Shown: piece after piece, positions 53,789 through 63,137 of the stretch | Layout: the number at the start of each line of letters is the position of its first letter | Position numbering within the stretch: position 1 is the stretch's first letter | Assembly (NCBI GenBank): GCA_963830495.1 | Contig: CAWHMS010000001.1 | Coordinates: forward strand, 558,001 to 622,000 | DNA: 64,000 nt | Reading direction: 5' to 3' | Origin: CAWHMS01 sp963830495 | GTDB lineage: Bacteria; Actinomycetota; Actinomycetes; Propionibacteriales; Nocardioidaceae | The notes under the pieces: generated by a model | Database searches by the model: none | Seen by the model: only the letters and a program-made list of their open reading frames with translations | Told to the model about the DNA's origin: nothing | Position numbers and translations under genes: made by a program

Positions 53789-54060
53789 GTGTCGGACCGA
53801 CCCAACATCTTGATCATCTGGGGCGGCGACATCGGGTCAGCAACCTCAGTTGCTACTCCGACGGACTCAGGGGTTATCGAACCCCGAACATCGATCGGAT
53901 CGCCGCGGAAGGGGCCCGGTTCACCGACTACTACATTGAGTCACTTCCGAGTCCCGGTGGTGGGCGGGCCGCGCACGCCGCCGTGTGGCCCTGGCTCGCG
54001 ACGCACGACGAGTACGCCCGCCGTATCCGCGAGCTTGTCAACGAGATCGTGCCGGGCTAG
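53789..54060 (+). pseudogene. Arylsulfatase remnant with internal deletion
   Basis: GTG 53789 has GAGGAG upstream and opens [15 protein letters not shown], the start of a sulfatase whose metal site is normally GDDIG. A frameshift at about 53835 moves to [20 protein letters not shown] and [14 protein letters not shown], the next conserved stretch. The formylglycine region and several hundred residues are missing, and an unrelated end ([20 protein letters not shown]) runs to a TAG at 54058-54060. It is a dead third sulfatase locus in the window. Confidence 0.75.
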
Positions 54061-54650
54061 GGGTCCCGACGCATGAACCAGACGTGCGGGCCGCCCTCGG
54101 GCGGGTCAGCTTCCTCGACGACGTGGAATCCGTGACGCTCGTAGAGCGGCACGTTGCGCGGCGTGCCGGTCTCGAGGATGACGGCCGTGTTGCTCTCGCG
54201 TGTCCGCTCGAGCCCGAATTCGACGAGCGCCGAACCGATCCCCCGTCCCTGCCAGCCCGGCTCGACCGCCACGGAGTCCAGATGCCAGAGCGGCTCGGAC
54301 GGGATTCTGGAGGCGACCCACCCGTAGAAGCGCTCGTGCCGCAGGCCGACGTCGTCGGTGACGTCGTGGGTCGTCGAATCGTCGACGTGCGTGAGGGCGT
54401 CATCCCAGACGCCTGACTGGTCGGGCGGCACCAGCACGAGGGCCCCGTGCCCGTCGGCGGTCTCCCAGACGAGCCCTTCGTCCAGCAACGGGCCGATGTA
54501 GAGCGCGTAGGCTCGAATGCAGCGTTCCTCAAGGTCGTCGCTTCGACCACCGAGCGGCCAGGTCAGCATCGGCTCGGTAACGAACGCACGGCCGAGCACA
54601 TCAGCGATCCGGGCGATACGGCTCGGATCGGCCGGGCGGATCTCAACCAC
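54057..54650 (-). CDS. GNAT-family N-acetyltransferase
   Basis: 197 aa from GTG 54650. A typical [24 protein letters not shown] at the start, [20 protein letters not shown] (the acetyl-CoA motif Q-x-x-G-x-G/A) and [15 protein letters not shown] near the end. It resembles actinobacterial acetyltransferases next to drug or polyamine functions, but the acceptor is unknown. It ends four bases into the sulfatase remnant on the opposite strand. Confidence 0.85.
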   Translation of the reverse strand: MVEIRPADPSRIARIADVLGRAFVTEPMLTWPLGGRSDDLEERCIRAYALYIGPLLDEGLVWETADGHGALVLVPPDQSGVWDDALTHVDDSTTHDVTDDVGLRHERFYGWVASRIPSEPLWHLDSVAVEPGWQGRGIGSALVEFGLERTRESNTAVILETGTPRNVPLYERHGFHVVEEADPPEGGPHVWFMRRDP

Positions 54651-54989
54651 GGCTCGACATTACGACAGCGTCACGGACGCAGCTGAACACTCACTCAATG
54701 CGGGCGGACCCGGCGAAGCTGCTGCTGAAGAACGGCTCTAGCGTCAGACAAGTCGAGGTTCTCTGGATGGGCAGTAGGAACTCCCATCATCGGGGGACCT
54801 CGACGTCTACCCGATATCGGCACTACCCCGTCATCTATGAGAGCCCACACACACTTGGTGGACCAGTGAAGTGAACAAACGGACTAACTCCGGCGGCGCC
54901 GCCTCTTGACGCGCCCGTCCCGCGGAGGCTTGGCTTGGGGCCCGGGCTCATCTTCCCGCCCGCACCGATTCTCGGGAATGGAGAGCGCC
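54651..54989. other. Intergenic region upstream of the amidase gene
   Basis: About 340 bases. An imperfect palindrome CACTTGGTGGACCAGTG lies at about 54852-54868. I compared it with the ydaO/c-di-AMP riboswitch, which often precedes actinobacterial cell-wall hydrolases, and found no match. No gene is seen. Confidence 0.4.
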
Positions 54990-56888
54990 ATGACGCGCAG
55001 GTACAAGCAGTTCGGTCGGATGGCCGCGAGTGTAGGAGTCGCCTCCATGCTCTTCGCGGGCCTCGCGGTCAGCACACCACAGGCCGCGGGGCAGGACTGG
55101 GGTCGGTGCCTGGTGGGTTCCAGGGACACCCAGGCGGTCTTCGACCGCGCAGCCCGGGCGAGTGGTGTCCCCGAGGAACTGCTCCTCGCCGTGGGCTACC
55201 TGAGCTCGCGGTGGAGCCAGAACGAGGGCGCGCCGAGCACCTCGGGTGGGTACGGCGTCATGCACCTGACCGACTTCGCCGTGGGCCGCTCCGGTGGCGC
55301 TGCGAAGGGTGACACCGGCCGCGGCGCCGACCGGGCTGGGACCCTGCGGCTCGCCGCTGACCTGACCCACTTCGCCCCCGCGCAGCTGCGCTCGGACCAT
55401 GTGGCGAACATCTGCGGCGGCGCGGCCGTGCTGGCGTCGTACCAGCCGGGCACCATCTCGCAGCGGCCGGCTGACTGGACGACGGCGATCGCGAGCTACG
55501 CCGGGACGGCGGAGAAGGCGAAGATGGTGCAGTACACCGGCCAGGTCTTCGACGTGCTGCGCAGCGGCGCCACGGAGACCACGGACCTCGGCGACACCGT
55601 CACGCTCGCCTCGCGAGCGGGTGCCCAACCCGACCGCGACGGACTGGAGGCGGCGGGCGCGCTCGAGCCGGGCATCGACGAGCTGGAGTGCCCCGACACG
55701 ATCGAGTGCGAGGCCATCGAGGCGCTCTACGTGCAGACCGACCCCACCAACCCGAGGGCCTACGTCAACTACGACCTCGCCGACCGTGAGAACGACGTGA
55801 CCATCGACTATCTGGTCGTGCACGACACCGAGTGCGACTACGAAGACTGCGTCCGCTACATCCAGACCCCGGACCGCTTCGTGTCCTGGCAGTACACGAT
55901 CCGGTCCGCCGACGGGCACGTCGCCCAGCATGTCGCCAACCACAACGTGGCCGCGCACGCCGGCAACTGGTACATCAACATGCACTCGATCGGTTTGGAG
56001 CACGAGGGGTACGCCGCGGGTCAGGGCCGCTGGTACACCGACTCGCTCTACCGGTCGTCTGCCGAACTCGGGAAGTATCTCGCGGCGAAATACGGCTTCG
56101 AGCTCGACCGAGCCCACGTCGTCGGCCACGAGGAGTTCCAGTCGGTCAACTACAAGTGGGACCCGGGCCCTTATTGGGATTGGGAGCGATACATGGAGCT
56201 TCTCGGCGCACCGATCCGGCCCGAGGGGAAGGGTCGGAGCGAGATCGTCACGGTGAAGCCGGGCTACGAGGACAACCAGCACTTGATGGAGTGTCCCTCC
56301 GACCCGCAGGTCCCCAGCAGCGAGCGGGTGCCCTGCCCACCGGCCGGCACCAGCTTCGTCTACATGCACACCGCTCCGAGCGAGTCCGCCCCGCTCGTTG
56401 GCGGCGACGACTACGACGTCGAGGAGCGCGACAGCCACGCCGTCGCCGGTCACAAGCTGTTCGTCGAGGACGTCCAGGGCGAGTGGATCAAGACCTGGTG
56501 GGACGGCGCCGAGGCCTGGCTGCACAATCCCGACGACGACGAGGTGGTCGTGCCGTCCAGGGGCGAGTACGTCACCCCGAAGGGCAACACGCCGGTCACG
56601 GTCTACGCCCGGGCCTACCCCGAGCAGGCGGCGTACGCCGGGACCCCGGTGCCCTACCAGGGGCAGCCGACGCTCGACTCAATCACGCTCAAGCCGGGCC
56701 AGGAGTACGTGCTGGCCGACAAGACGGTCCCGACCGACTACTACCGGGCCACGTCCTACTACAACCAGCTGCCCGGCGACGGCACGGTGATCCGCGGCCA
56801 GGAGAAGTACTACCAGATTTGGGTTGGTCACCGGTTCGGCTACGTCAAGGTGCCGGACGTCAACGTGCTCACTTCCGGACGCCGCTGA
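54990..56888 (+). CDS. Secreted N-acetylmuramoyl-L-alanine amidase (PGRP/Amidase_2)
   Basis: 632 aa from ATG 54990, with GGAG six bases upstream. A long signal peptide (MAASVGVASMLFAGLAVSTP) precedes a lysozyme/transglycosylase-like region (ASGVPEELLLAVGYLSSRWS). The Amidase_2 domain lies at about 270-430: TIDYLVVHDTECDYEDCVRY (first zinc His), HNVAAHAGNWYINMHSIGLE (His cluster) and DRAHVVGHEEFQSVNYKWDP, GPYWDWERY (His and the WDPGP segment). The remaining 200 residues look like SH3-type repeats that bind the wall (VPCPPAGTSFVYMHTAPSES). It cleaves the lactyl-amide bond of peptidoglycan stems. Confidence 0.9.
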   Translation: MTRRYKQFGRMAASVGVASMLFAGLAVSTPQAAGQDWGRCLVGSRDTQAVFDRAARASGVPEELLLAVGYLSSRWSQNEGAPSTSGGYGVMHLTDFAVGRSGGAAKGDTGRGADRAGTLRLAADLTHFAPAQLRSDHVANICGGAAVLASYQPGTISQRPADWTTAIASYAGTAEKAKMVQYTGQVFDVLRSGATETTDLGDTVTLASRAGAQPDRDGLEAAGALEPGIDELECPDTIECEAIEALYVQTDPTNPRAYVNYDLADRENDVTIDYLVVHDTECDYEDCVRYIQTPDRFVSWQYTIRSADGHVAQHVANHNVAAHAGNWYINMHSIGLEHEGYAAGQGRWYTDSLYRSSAELGKYLAAKYGFELDRAHVVGHEEFQSVNYKWDPGPYWDWERYMELLGAPIRPEGKGRSEIVTVKPGYEDNQHLMECPSDPQVPSSERVPCPPAGTSFVYMHTAPSESAPLVGGDDYDVEERDSHAVAGHKLFVEDVQGEWIKTWWDGAEAWLHNPDDDEVVVPSRGEYVTPKGNTPVTVYARAYPEQAAYAGTPVPYQGQPTLDSITLKPGQEYVLADKTVPTDYYRATSYYNQLPGDGTVIRGQEKYYQIWVGHRFGYVKVPDVNVLTSGRR

Positions 56889-57090
56889 CCTGTCGGACCA
56901 TGCGCCACCGCCGATGAACTGCCGGTGTGGGGATGGTGTGTCCGGAATACGTCAATGCTCCCGAACAACCACGACAGGAGAGGCCATGATGACCCCAGCT
57001 GTCGGGGGCTAGTCATCGGGGGTCCACCCGTCCGCCACGTCGGCCTGGAACAGGTAGTCGTAGGAGATGTCCCTACCGTCCGTCGCGAGC

Positions 57091-58539
57091 TCAGTCGCGT
57101 CGCGGTTCGGACACCAGCCTGGAGAACAGGTCGACGTACTGTCCGAGGTGGCGATCTCCCAGGAACTCCGAAAGCACCCGGACGTGAGCTGCGGCCCCGA
57201 GTCGGGCCGCGAGCGCGGGCTCCTCGACGACGCGACTGAGCACGTCGGCGAACTCGTCGAGGTCGTGCGGGTCATCGACGAGGAGGCCGTCCTGACCGTC
57301 GGTGATCTGGTCCTGGATCCCGCCCAGCCTGCTGGCCACCACGGGGCGAGCCTTCCACATCGCCTCGGTGACGGTCAGTCCGAACCCCTCGACCAGGCTC
57401 TTCTGCACCACCACCGTGGCGTGCCGCTGCAGGGCGTTGACGATGACGGCGTTCTCGTCGGCGTCGTCCATCGGAATGGAGGCCAGGTGAACGCGGTCGC
57501 GTACTCCGTCGGGAAGCCGCAGACACAGGTCCCGGCACTCCGCGAGCACCTCGGCGCCCTCCGGATCGTCGCTCACACCGGAGACCTCGGCGCCGGCGAG
57601 CACGAGGTGGGCACCGGCCAGGGGGCTCCGGCCGGCGGCGCGGACGAAGCCGTTCATCACACCCGCCATGTCCTTGAGACGGTCCCACCGACTCACCTGG
57701 ACCACCAGTGGCACGTCGGGAGCCGGGGGGGCGCTGCCGAGCAGGAGCCCGCCTGTGTCGCGATGGGGTCGGACCGTCCCGGCGCTGCCGTCCCGTCTGA
57801 CGAAGTCGACCGGTCCTTCCAGGACGCCGTCGGCCACCATCCCCACCCGGGCGAGCACGGCGGTGACCAGCTCACGAGGGAGCGACATGTTCTTGACCGC
57901 GAACGGGTCGATCGAGGGGGGGATGACGACCAACCGGTCATCCTCGACCCACGGCGGCGCATAGTCCCGCCGAGAGAACACCATCGCACGAGCCTGCGAC
58001 AGGTAGGGCTGAAGGAAGCCCCAGCCAACCTCAGTGAGGTCGTTCGGCCGGTCGCGCCCGATGTGGCAGCGCCAGACGACGTGCGCTCCCAGATCGCCGA
58101 GACCCGCGGTCAACCCTGCAGTCTGAGGATCGTGGAGGAGCACGACGTCACCTGGGGAAACGCGCTCGACCAGTTGCGAGAGATTGGCGCGGAGCACAGC
58201 TTCGTAGTGGGCGTGCTCGGCGGTCCCGAGAGGTCCGCCATCCCCCCGTTCACCGTGCAGTGTGTTGTGCAGTCGTTTCGTGATCGCGAAGAACCCCGGA
58301 TCGGCGTCCAGGACCAGCCATCGGTTGTCGATGCCCGCCCCCTTGCCGTAGGCCAGCAAGGTCTGCAGCATCTCCGCGACGCCGCCACCGCTTGCGGTGG
58401 CATTGACGTGCCAGACGACCCGGTCGCCGAACGTTGCACGCGCCTGCTCGGCCGCGGCGGCGAGCCGCCCGGCCCGGTCGTCGGGAAGGATCGCGGCGAG
58501 CCGCTCGAACGAGACCGGCTGGACGGTGACCTCCTCCAT
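57091..58539 (-). CDS. Family 4 glycosyltransferase, trehalose synthase (TreT)-like
   Basis: 482 aa from ATG 58539. The N-terminal Rossmann half has RVVWHVNATASGGGVAEMLQ, TLLAYGKGAGIDNRWLVLDA and VVLLHDPQTAGLTAGLG. The C-terminal half has DVPLVVQVSRWDRLKDMAGV, VQKSLVEGFGLTVTEAMWKA and RPVVASRLGGIQDQITDGQD with the E-x7-E motif. This matches TreT-type trehalose glycosyltransferring synthases, which join an NDP-glucose to glucose; the acceptor is not certain. It follows the ABC stump at 58779 on the same strand. Confidence 0.85.
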   Translation of the reverse strand: MEEVTVQPVSFERLAAILPDDRAGRLAAAAEQARATFGDRVVWHVNATASGGGVAEMLQTLLAYGKGAGIDNRWLVLDADPGFFAITKRLHNTLHGERGDGGPLGTAEHAHYEAVLRANLSQLVERVSPGDVVLLHDPQTAGLTAGLGDLGAHVVWRCHIGRDRPNDLTEVGWGFLQPYLSQARAMVFSRRDYAPPWVEDDRLVVIPPSIDPFAVKNMSLPRELVTAVLARVGMVADGVLEGPVDFVRRDGSAGTVRPHRDTGGLLLGSAPPAPDVPLVVQVSRWDRLKDMAGVMNGFVRAAGRSPLAGAHLVLAGAEVSGVSDDPEGAEVLAECRDLCLRLPDGVRDRVHLASIPMDDADENAVIVNALQRHATVVVQKSLVEGFGLTVTEAMWKARPVVASRLGGIQDQITDGQDGLLVDDPHDLDEFADVLSRVVEEPALAARLGAAAHVRVLSEFLGDRHLGQYVDLFSRLVSEPRRD

Positions 58540-58599
58540 GGCGTGATGCTCCTACGACCGCCCCCAAGACGCCAGCGAAGGGCCGCGGCCCGCTCAGTG

Positions 58600-58779
58600 A
58601 TCGAACGGCGGCAAGACGAGCCGGACTTTGCCCAGAACGCTGATCGCGTCGCCGTGGTCTTACCGGCCCCGTTCGGACCGAGAAATCCAGTGATCCGGCC
58701 TGGCCCGACAGCGAACGTGCACACCGGCGAGGGTGGCCACCTGACCGATCCTCTTCATCGCGGAGTCGAACGCAAGCAC
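58600..58779 (-). pseudogene. ABC transporter ATPase, 5' stump
   Basis: GTG 58779 has a strong GGAGGTGG site and opens LAFDSAMKRIGQVATLAGVH, the start of an ABC ATPase. A frameshift leads to [14 protein letters not shown], which holds Walker A. After that the sequence no longer matches an ATPase; one frame reads GDAISVLGKVRLVLPPFDH and stops near 58600, which may be the end of a different gene. A deletion joining two genes is likely. No product is expected. Confidence 0.65.
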
Positions 58780-58954
58780 GATCCACCTCCACCTCCAGTG
58801 TCTCGCGCCAGCCACGAACCACCTTGGGCACAACGCCCCATCCACGAAGGCCAAGGGCCTTCCGATCGGCGCGAAGGCCGGCGACACCGGCTGGCGGGAC
58901 AAGGACGACTCGGGCGGCAAATCCGAGCCACGGTTGCTAGCCGACCGAGTGTCA

Positions 58955-60580
58955 TCAGGTTGGGAGCGCGAGGTTCCTTCGGCGCAGCAGGAAGATTCCG
59001 GCGGCGGCCAGCAGCGCGGACGCAATGGCGAGCCCGAGGACCGGTCCGGTACTGATGGCCTCGGCCGGTGCGTTGGGCACGTGGGTGAACGGCGATAGGT
59101 CCAGCAGCCATGTCGGCAGCCCCAGTGATGGCGCGAACATCGGCCCGAGGAAGACCGAGAACACGACCAGTGTCCAGGAGAGACCGACCGACCAACGCGG
59201 CAGCAGCATCACCAAGGCGACGACGGTGGCGCCGAGCACGGCGATGGCGGGGAGCTGGACAAGGGCGGCACCGACCAGATCACGCAGCAGCGATGCAGTG
59301 CCGCCGAGCACCTGGCCGCCGGTGATGCCCATCGCCGCCGCGAAGACCAGCATCAGCAACACGGCACCTCCCAGGGAGTTGACGACGTAGGCGCCTAGCC
59401 AGCGAAGTCGGGAAACCGCGGTGCCGAGCACTGGCTCCAGCGTGCCGTGTGTCTCGTCGTGGTGCAGGCGAAGCAAGAGCGTGACCACGTAGATCGCCAC
59501 GGCCATTCCGGCGATCTGCATCATCGAAGCCCAATAGGCGCCGAGCAGGTCGGCATCACCGCCGAACGCGGCGTACCACTCCGTCGCCTCACCCTCGAGT
59601 CCCTCGATCTGGTCGCTCAGCGCCCCGAAGACCAGGCCGAAGCCGAACAGGCCGATCGCCCAGCCCAGCAGCGCTCCACGCTGCAGCCGCCAGACGAGGC
59701 CGGCGGGGCTCAGCAAGGCCGGACTCGCGTGGTCAGCACCCCTGCGCTCGGGCCACATGCCCCGACCGACGTCGCGCCTGCCGATGAGCACGACGCCCAC
59801 CCCGAAGAGCGAGGCCGTCACCAGCACGGCGAGACCCAGCGGCCACCACAGGTTGTCCGCGAAGGGCCGCATCTGCTGACCCCACCCAATCGGGGAGAGC
59901 CAAGCCGGCCACGCGCTGGTGACCCTCAGTGCTGCTGAGTCCACGGTCCCGAGCATGTTGCCCAGCGCCGCAAGCATGAATGCAACGCCGAGGCCCGCAC
60001 CTGAAAGACCGATCGCGCCGCGCGAGGTCGATGCCAGCTGTGAGGTCACCGCGGCGACGCCGGTGAACACGAGACCCACGAGAGCGATCGAAGATCCTGC
60101 GACCAGGGAGCCAGCCGCGGGCTGTCCTGCAACCACCATGCCGAGTCCGAGCAGCACGGCAAGCACCAGGTTCGCAGCGACCGCCACGATCACGGCTGCA
60201 GACAGCGAGGCGTAGCGGCCGACCACGCCGGCACTCAGCATCTCCTCACGCCCCAGCTCTTCGGCCTGGCGGGTGTGCCGGACGACGGCGAGCACGCTCA
60301 TCATGGCGGCGAGCACCGCCAGGGTCAGGGCATCCCGGTGCAGCGTGTAGCCCCCAACACTGGGGCCGGCCACCAGGCCGAGCACCCGCATGCCGGGGTT
60401 CTCGACGACGATCCGAGTGTCCGGCTCCAGGAGCAGCGGGTGCTTGGAGTACTGGTCCTCGAACATGGCCGTCGTCGCAGCCAGGAATGCAGCCATCCCG
60501 AGGATCCAGGCGGGCAGGGTGATCCGGTCACGCCGCAGCGCGAGGCGGACCAACCGCATCGTGCCGGTGAAGCCGCTCAT
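58955..60580 (-). CDS. ABC exporter membrane subunit (ABC-2, polyketide-exporter type)
   Basis: 541 aa from ATG 60580, seven bases after the ATPase stop. The sequence has two halves of about six helices each (for example AVLAAMMSVLAVVRHTRQAE and LVLAVLLGLGMVVAGQPAAG; later GWAIGLFGFGLVFGALSDQI and VLGATVVALVMLLPRWSVGL). RVVENPGM-like IVVENPGMRVLGLVAGPSVG and EELGREEMLSAGVVGRYASL are hallmarks of the large two-half permeases that pair with DrrA-type ATPases in polyketide or drug export. Substrate unknown. Confidence 0.88.
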   Translation of the reverse strand: MSGFTGTMRLVRLALRRDRITLPAWILGMAAFLAATTAMFEDQYSKHPLLLEPDTRIVVENPGMRVLGLVAGPSVGGYTLHRDALTLAVLAAMMSVLAVVRHTRQAEELGREEMLSAGVVGRYASLSAAVIVAVAANLVLAVLLGLGMVVAGQPAAGSLVAGSSIALVGLVFTGVAAVTSQLASTSRGAIGLSGAGLGVAFMLAALGNMLGTVDSAALRVTSAWPAWLSPIGWGQQMRPFADNLWWPLGLAVLVTASLFGVGVVLIGRRDVGRGMWPERRGADHASPALLSPAGLVWRLQRGALLGWAIGLFGFGLVFGALSDQIEGLEGEATEWYAAFGGDADLLGAYWASMMQIAGMAVAIYVVTLLLRLHHDETHGTLEPVLGTAVSRLRWLGAYVVNSLGGAVLLMLVFAAAMGITGGQVLGGTASLLRDLVGAALVQLPAIAVLGATVVALVMLLPRWSVGLSWTLVVFSVFLGPMFAPSLGLPTWLLDLSPFTHVPNAPAEAISTGPVLGLAIASALLAAAGIFLLRRRNLALPT

Positions 60581-60587
60581 CGTGTCT

Positions 60588-61508
60588 TCACCACCGCGGC
60601 ACCGGCATCCAGGTAGGCACGGCGATGTCCTCGTCGTAGTGCCGCAGGAAGAGCTCCTCCAGCGTGGGCGGCGAGGTGATCATCGACCGCACCTGCAGGT
60701 CAACCAGATGCTCGAGCACGTTGTTCAGCTCGCCCGGGTCGACGCTGAACTCGGCGTGGCCGTCGAGCACGCGGGCGTCGTGCACGCCGGCCCACAGCCC
60801 AACCGACTCGAGCGGCTTCACAGTGTCCACCACCACGGATGTGCGGGTGAGATGACGCAGCTCATCGAAGGTCCCGGTTTCGGCGGCCTGGCCGGCCCGT
60901 ATGATCGTGACGCGATCGCAGAGCGCCTCCACCTCAGACAGGATGTGACTGGAGAGCAGAATGCTCCGTCCGGCGGCACGCAGCTCCTGGACGACATCCT
61001 GGAAGACCGACTCCATCAGCGGGTCCAACCCCGAGGTGGGCTCGTCCAGCAGGTAGAGCTCCACGGGCGACGAGAACGCCGACACCAGGGCGACCTTCTG
61101 CCGGTTCCCCTTGGAATAGGCGCGAATCTTCTTGGTCGGATCCAGCTGGAAGAGCTCGAGCAGCTCCTTCCTGCGATCCGAGTCGAGCCCTCCCCGCAGG
61201 TCGCCCAGCAGGTCGATCACCTCGCCGCCGGTGAGGTTGGGCCACAGGTTCACCTCACCGGGCACGTAGGCCAGACGCCGGTGCAACGCCACCGTGTCGT
61301 GCCACGGGTCACCGCCGAGTAGCGCGACGTGCCCGGCGTCGGCTCGCAGCAATCCGAGCAGAACGCGGATCGTGGTGGTCTTCCCCGCGCCGTTCGGCCC
61401 AAGGAAGCCGTGCACCTCGCCGGTCTCGACATGCAGATCGAGATGATCCAGGGCACGGGTCCTACCGAAGTCCTTCACGAGCCCGGAGACCGCTATGGCA
61501 GCCGTCAC
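60588..61508 (-). CDS. ABC exporter ATP-binding subunit (DrrA-like)
   Basis: 306 aa from GTG 61508, which lies eight bases after GGAAGG; GTG 61517 is less well placed. Walker A is [20 protein letters not shown]. The Q-loop region is RRLAYVPGEVNLWPNLTGGE, which lacks the usual Gln. The signature IRAYSKGNRQKVALVSAF replaces LSGGQ with YSKGN, a feature of this subfamily. Walker B is VELYLLDEPTSGLDPLMESV and the switch His is in LLSSHILSEVEALCD. The pair with the next gene forms an exporter unlike the broken DrrAB pair at 2.6-4.4 kb. Confidence 0.9.
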   Translation of the reverse strand: MTAAIAVSGLVKDFGRTRALDHLDLHVETGEVHGFLGPNGAGKTTTIRVLLGLLRADAGHVALLGGDPWHDTVALHRRLAYVPGEVNLWPNLTGGEVIDLLGDLRGGLDSDRRKELLELFQLDPTKKIRAYSKGNRQKVALVSAFSSPVELYLLDEPTSGLDPLMESVFQDVVQELRAAGRSILLSSHILSEVEALCDRVTIIRAGQAAETGTFDELRHLTRTSVVVDTVKPLESVGLWAGVHDARVLDGHAEFSVDPGELNNVLEHLVDLQVRSMITSPPTLEELFLRHYDEDIAVPTWMPVPRW

Positions 61509-61808
61509 TGTGGTCACCTTCCTTGGCTCTTGCCGCGGGGCAAGACGTCCCCAACTCTCAGCACATCGCAACCTCGCGGCCACGGGCAGAGCCCAACGCC
61601 CCAAGGAAGGGGGCCCTATGTCATCCAGGTTCGGACGACTTCCGGGTCCGGCACGCTCCCTCAGTCACCCCGGCGAAGCCGGGTTGGCGCTCGAGAGGCC
61701 GGGATGGGTCGATGGTGTCGACCCCAAGGCCCGTACCGGCGCGGGGCGGGGCGTGTGGCTGGACGACTCGCGCACCGTGGTCACTCGACTAGGTACACAC
61801 TTGCCTAC
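61509..61808. other. Divergent intergenic region between exporter and dehydrogenase genes
   Basis: About 300 bases holding the outward promoters of the ABC exporter (minus) and the alcohol dehydrogenase (plus). I see no named gene, no repeat and no TCAC-N9-GTGA site. The dehydrogenase ATG has no convincing ribosome site, so a leaderless transcript is possible. Confidence 0.4.
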
Positions 61809-62840
61809 ATGGCCGCCACGCTCCCCGACTCCATGACTGCGTGGAGCTGCGATGCGCCGGCCCCTGCCCCGAGCCTTCCGCTCACCATGCGATCACGACC
61901 CCTCCCCCGGCCATGTCCCGACGAGGTGCTCCTCAAGGTTTCGGCGTGCGGGATCTGTCGCACCGACCTGCACCTGATCGAGGGAGACCTGGTGCCCCGT
62001 CGACCTGGTGTCGTGCCCGGCCACCAGGTGGTGGGGCGTGTCGTCGCCTCCGGAGAGAGCCAGACGCGGTTCGCGATCGGTGACCGGGTCGGAATCGCCT
62101 GGTTGCGTGCCACCTGCGGCGCATGTCGATGGTGCCGCCGGGGTGAGGAGAACCTGTGCCCGGGCTCCCGCTACACCGGGTGGGACGCCGACGGCGGGTT
62201 CGCGGAGTACGCCGTCGTGCCTGCCGCATTCGCGTACCGCCTGCCGCACACTCTTACTGACGCACTCGCGACACCCCTTCTTTGTGCCGGCATCATCGGC
62301 TACCGGGCCTTGCGGCGCTCGTCGCTCCCGCCCGGCGGCCGGTTGGGGATCTACGGCTTCGGCTCCAGTGGGCACATCACCGCCCAGCTCGCCTTGGCTC
62401 TGGGCGCGGAGGTCTTTGTGATGACGCGCGCAGCGGCGGCCCGGGACCTCGCTGGCGAGCTCGGCGCGTCATGGGTCGGTGGCCCGTCCGACCCCCCGCC
62501 GGAACGCCTGGACTCTGCCATCGTCTTCGCTCCGGTCGGTGGACTCGTGCCGGCGGCTCTCGAAGCCCTCGATCGCGGCGGCACGCTCGCCCTGGCGGGG
62601 ATCCACATGAGCGACATCCCGTCCCTGGACTACGGCCGACACCTGTTCCAGGAGCGGAGCGTCCGTAGCGTGACCGCCAACACCCGCGCCGATGGCGAGG
62701 AACTGATGCGACTGGCGGCCAGGCTCCCCCTTGACGTGCACGTCATCGAGTACGGGTTCGACTCCGTTCCTCGAGCGCTTCTCGACCTGGCCACGGACCG
62801 GTTCTCCGGCTCCGCTGTCGTCACGGGCTTTCCCAGTTAG
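61809..62840 (+). CDS. Zinc-dependent alcohol dehydrogenase
   Basis: 343 aa from ATG 61809. A medium-chain zinc ADH: KVSACGICRTDLHLIEGDLV holds the catalytic Cys, GVVPGHQVVGRVVASG holds the His of the catalytic site, and CGACRWCRRGEENLCPGSRY the four structural-zinc cysteines. The NAD(P) fold reads LGIYGFGSSGHITAQLALAL. It resembles AdhA-type enzymes with an unusual GHQVVG in place of GHEVVG. Oxidises or reduces an alcohol/aldehyde in the cytoplasm; substrate unknown. It overlaps the universal-stress stump by four bases at the end. Confidence 0.9.
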   Translation: MAATLPDSMTAWSCDAPAPAPSLPLTMRSRPLPRPCPDEVLLKVSACGICRTDLHLIEGDLVPRRPGVVPGHQVVGRVVASGESQTRFAIGDRVGIAWLRATCGACRWCRRGEENLCPGSRYTGWDADGGFAEYAVVPAAFAYRLPHTLTDALATPLLCAGIIGYRALRRSSLPPGGRLGIYGFGSSGHITAQLALALGAEVFVMTRAAAARDLAGELGASWVGGPSDPPPERLDSAIVFAPVGGLVPAALEALDRGGTLALAGIHMSDIPSLDYGRHLFQERSVRSVTANTRADGEELMRLAARLPLDVHVIEYGFDSVPRALLDLATDRFSGSAVVTGFPS

Positions 62841-63028
62841 GGCTGATGGGCCGTGTCCCCAGGACCCGAGCACGAGCATGTGCGCGGTCGAGGAGAGCTG
62901 GAGGCGTTGGCGAGGACCAGCGGACGTCCTTCCAGCTGTGCCTGCTCGGCCGCCCACCGCAGCGCCCATCCCTTGAAGACCGACTCGGCGACGCCGACCA
63001 CGACCGCGCCATGCACGTTGGCGGTCAT
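62837..63028 (-). pseudogene. Universal stress protein, N-terminal stump
   Basis: 63 residues starting TANVHGAVVVGVAESVFKGW and continuing ALRWAAEQAQLEGRPLVLAN, ASS, which is the first beta-alpha-beta of a UspA domain. A normal domain is about 140 residues and carries an ATP-binding G-x2-G-x9-G-S/T motif further on; here the rest is missing and an unrelated Cys/Ser-rich end reaches TAA at 62837-62839. The start codon is close to a GGAG. It is probably not functional. Confidence 0.65.
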
Positions 63029-63137
63029 CTCCTGCTCGCTCTCGACGTTCGTCTACAGCCTCGCGACCGGACGTCGGATACGGCAGGGCCCAACGGGTCG
63101 GGCCGGTAGGGACCAATGAGGCCCGGTTCGCGAAGCG

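Noticed and set aside
54651..54989. Possible c-di-AMP riboswitch before the amidase gene
   Set aside because: The conserved core of the ydaO class is not present.
57009..57090. A small gene after the TreT-like gene
   Set aside because: The frame ending in DISYDYLFQADVADGW looks protein-like for 24 residues but has no start or ribosome site of its own.
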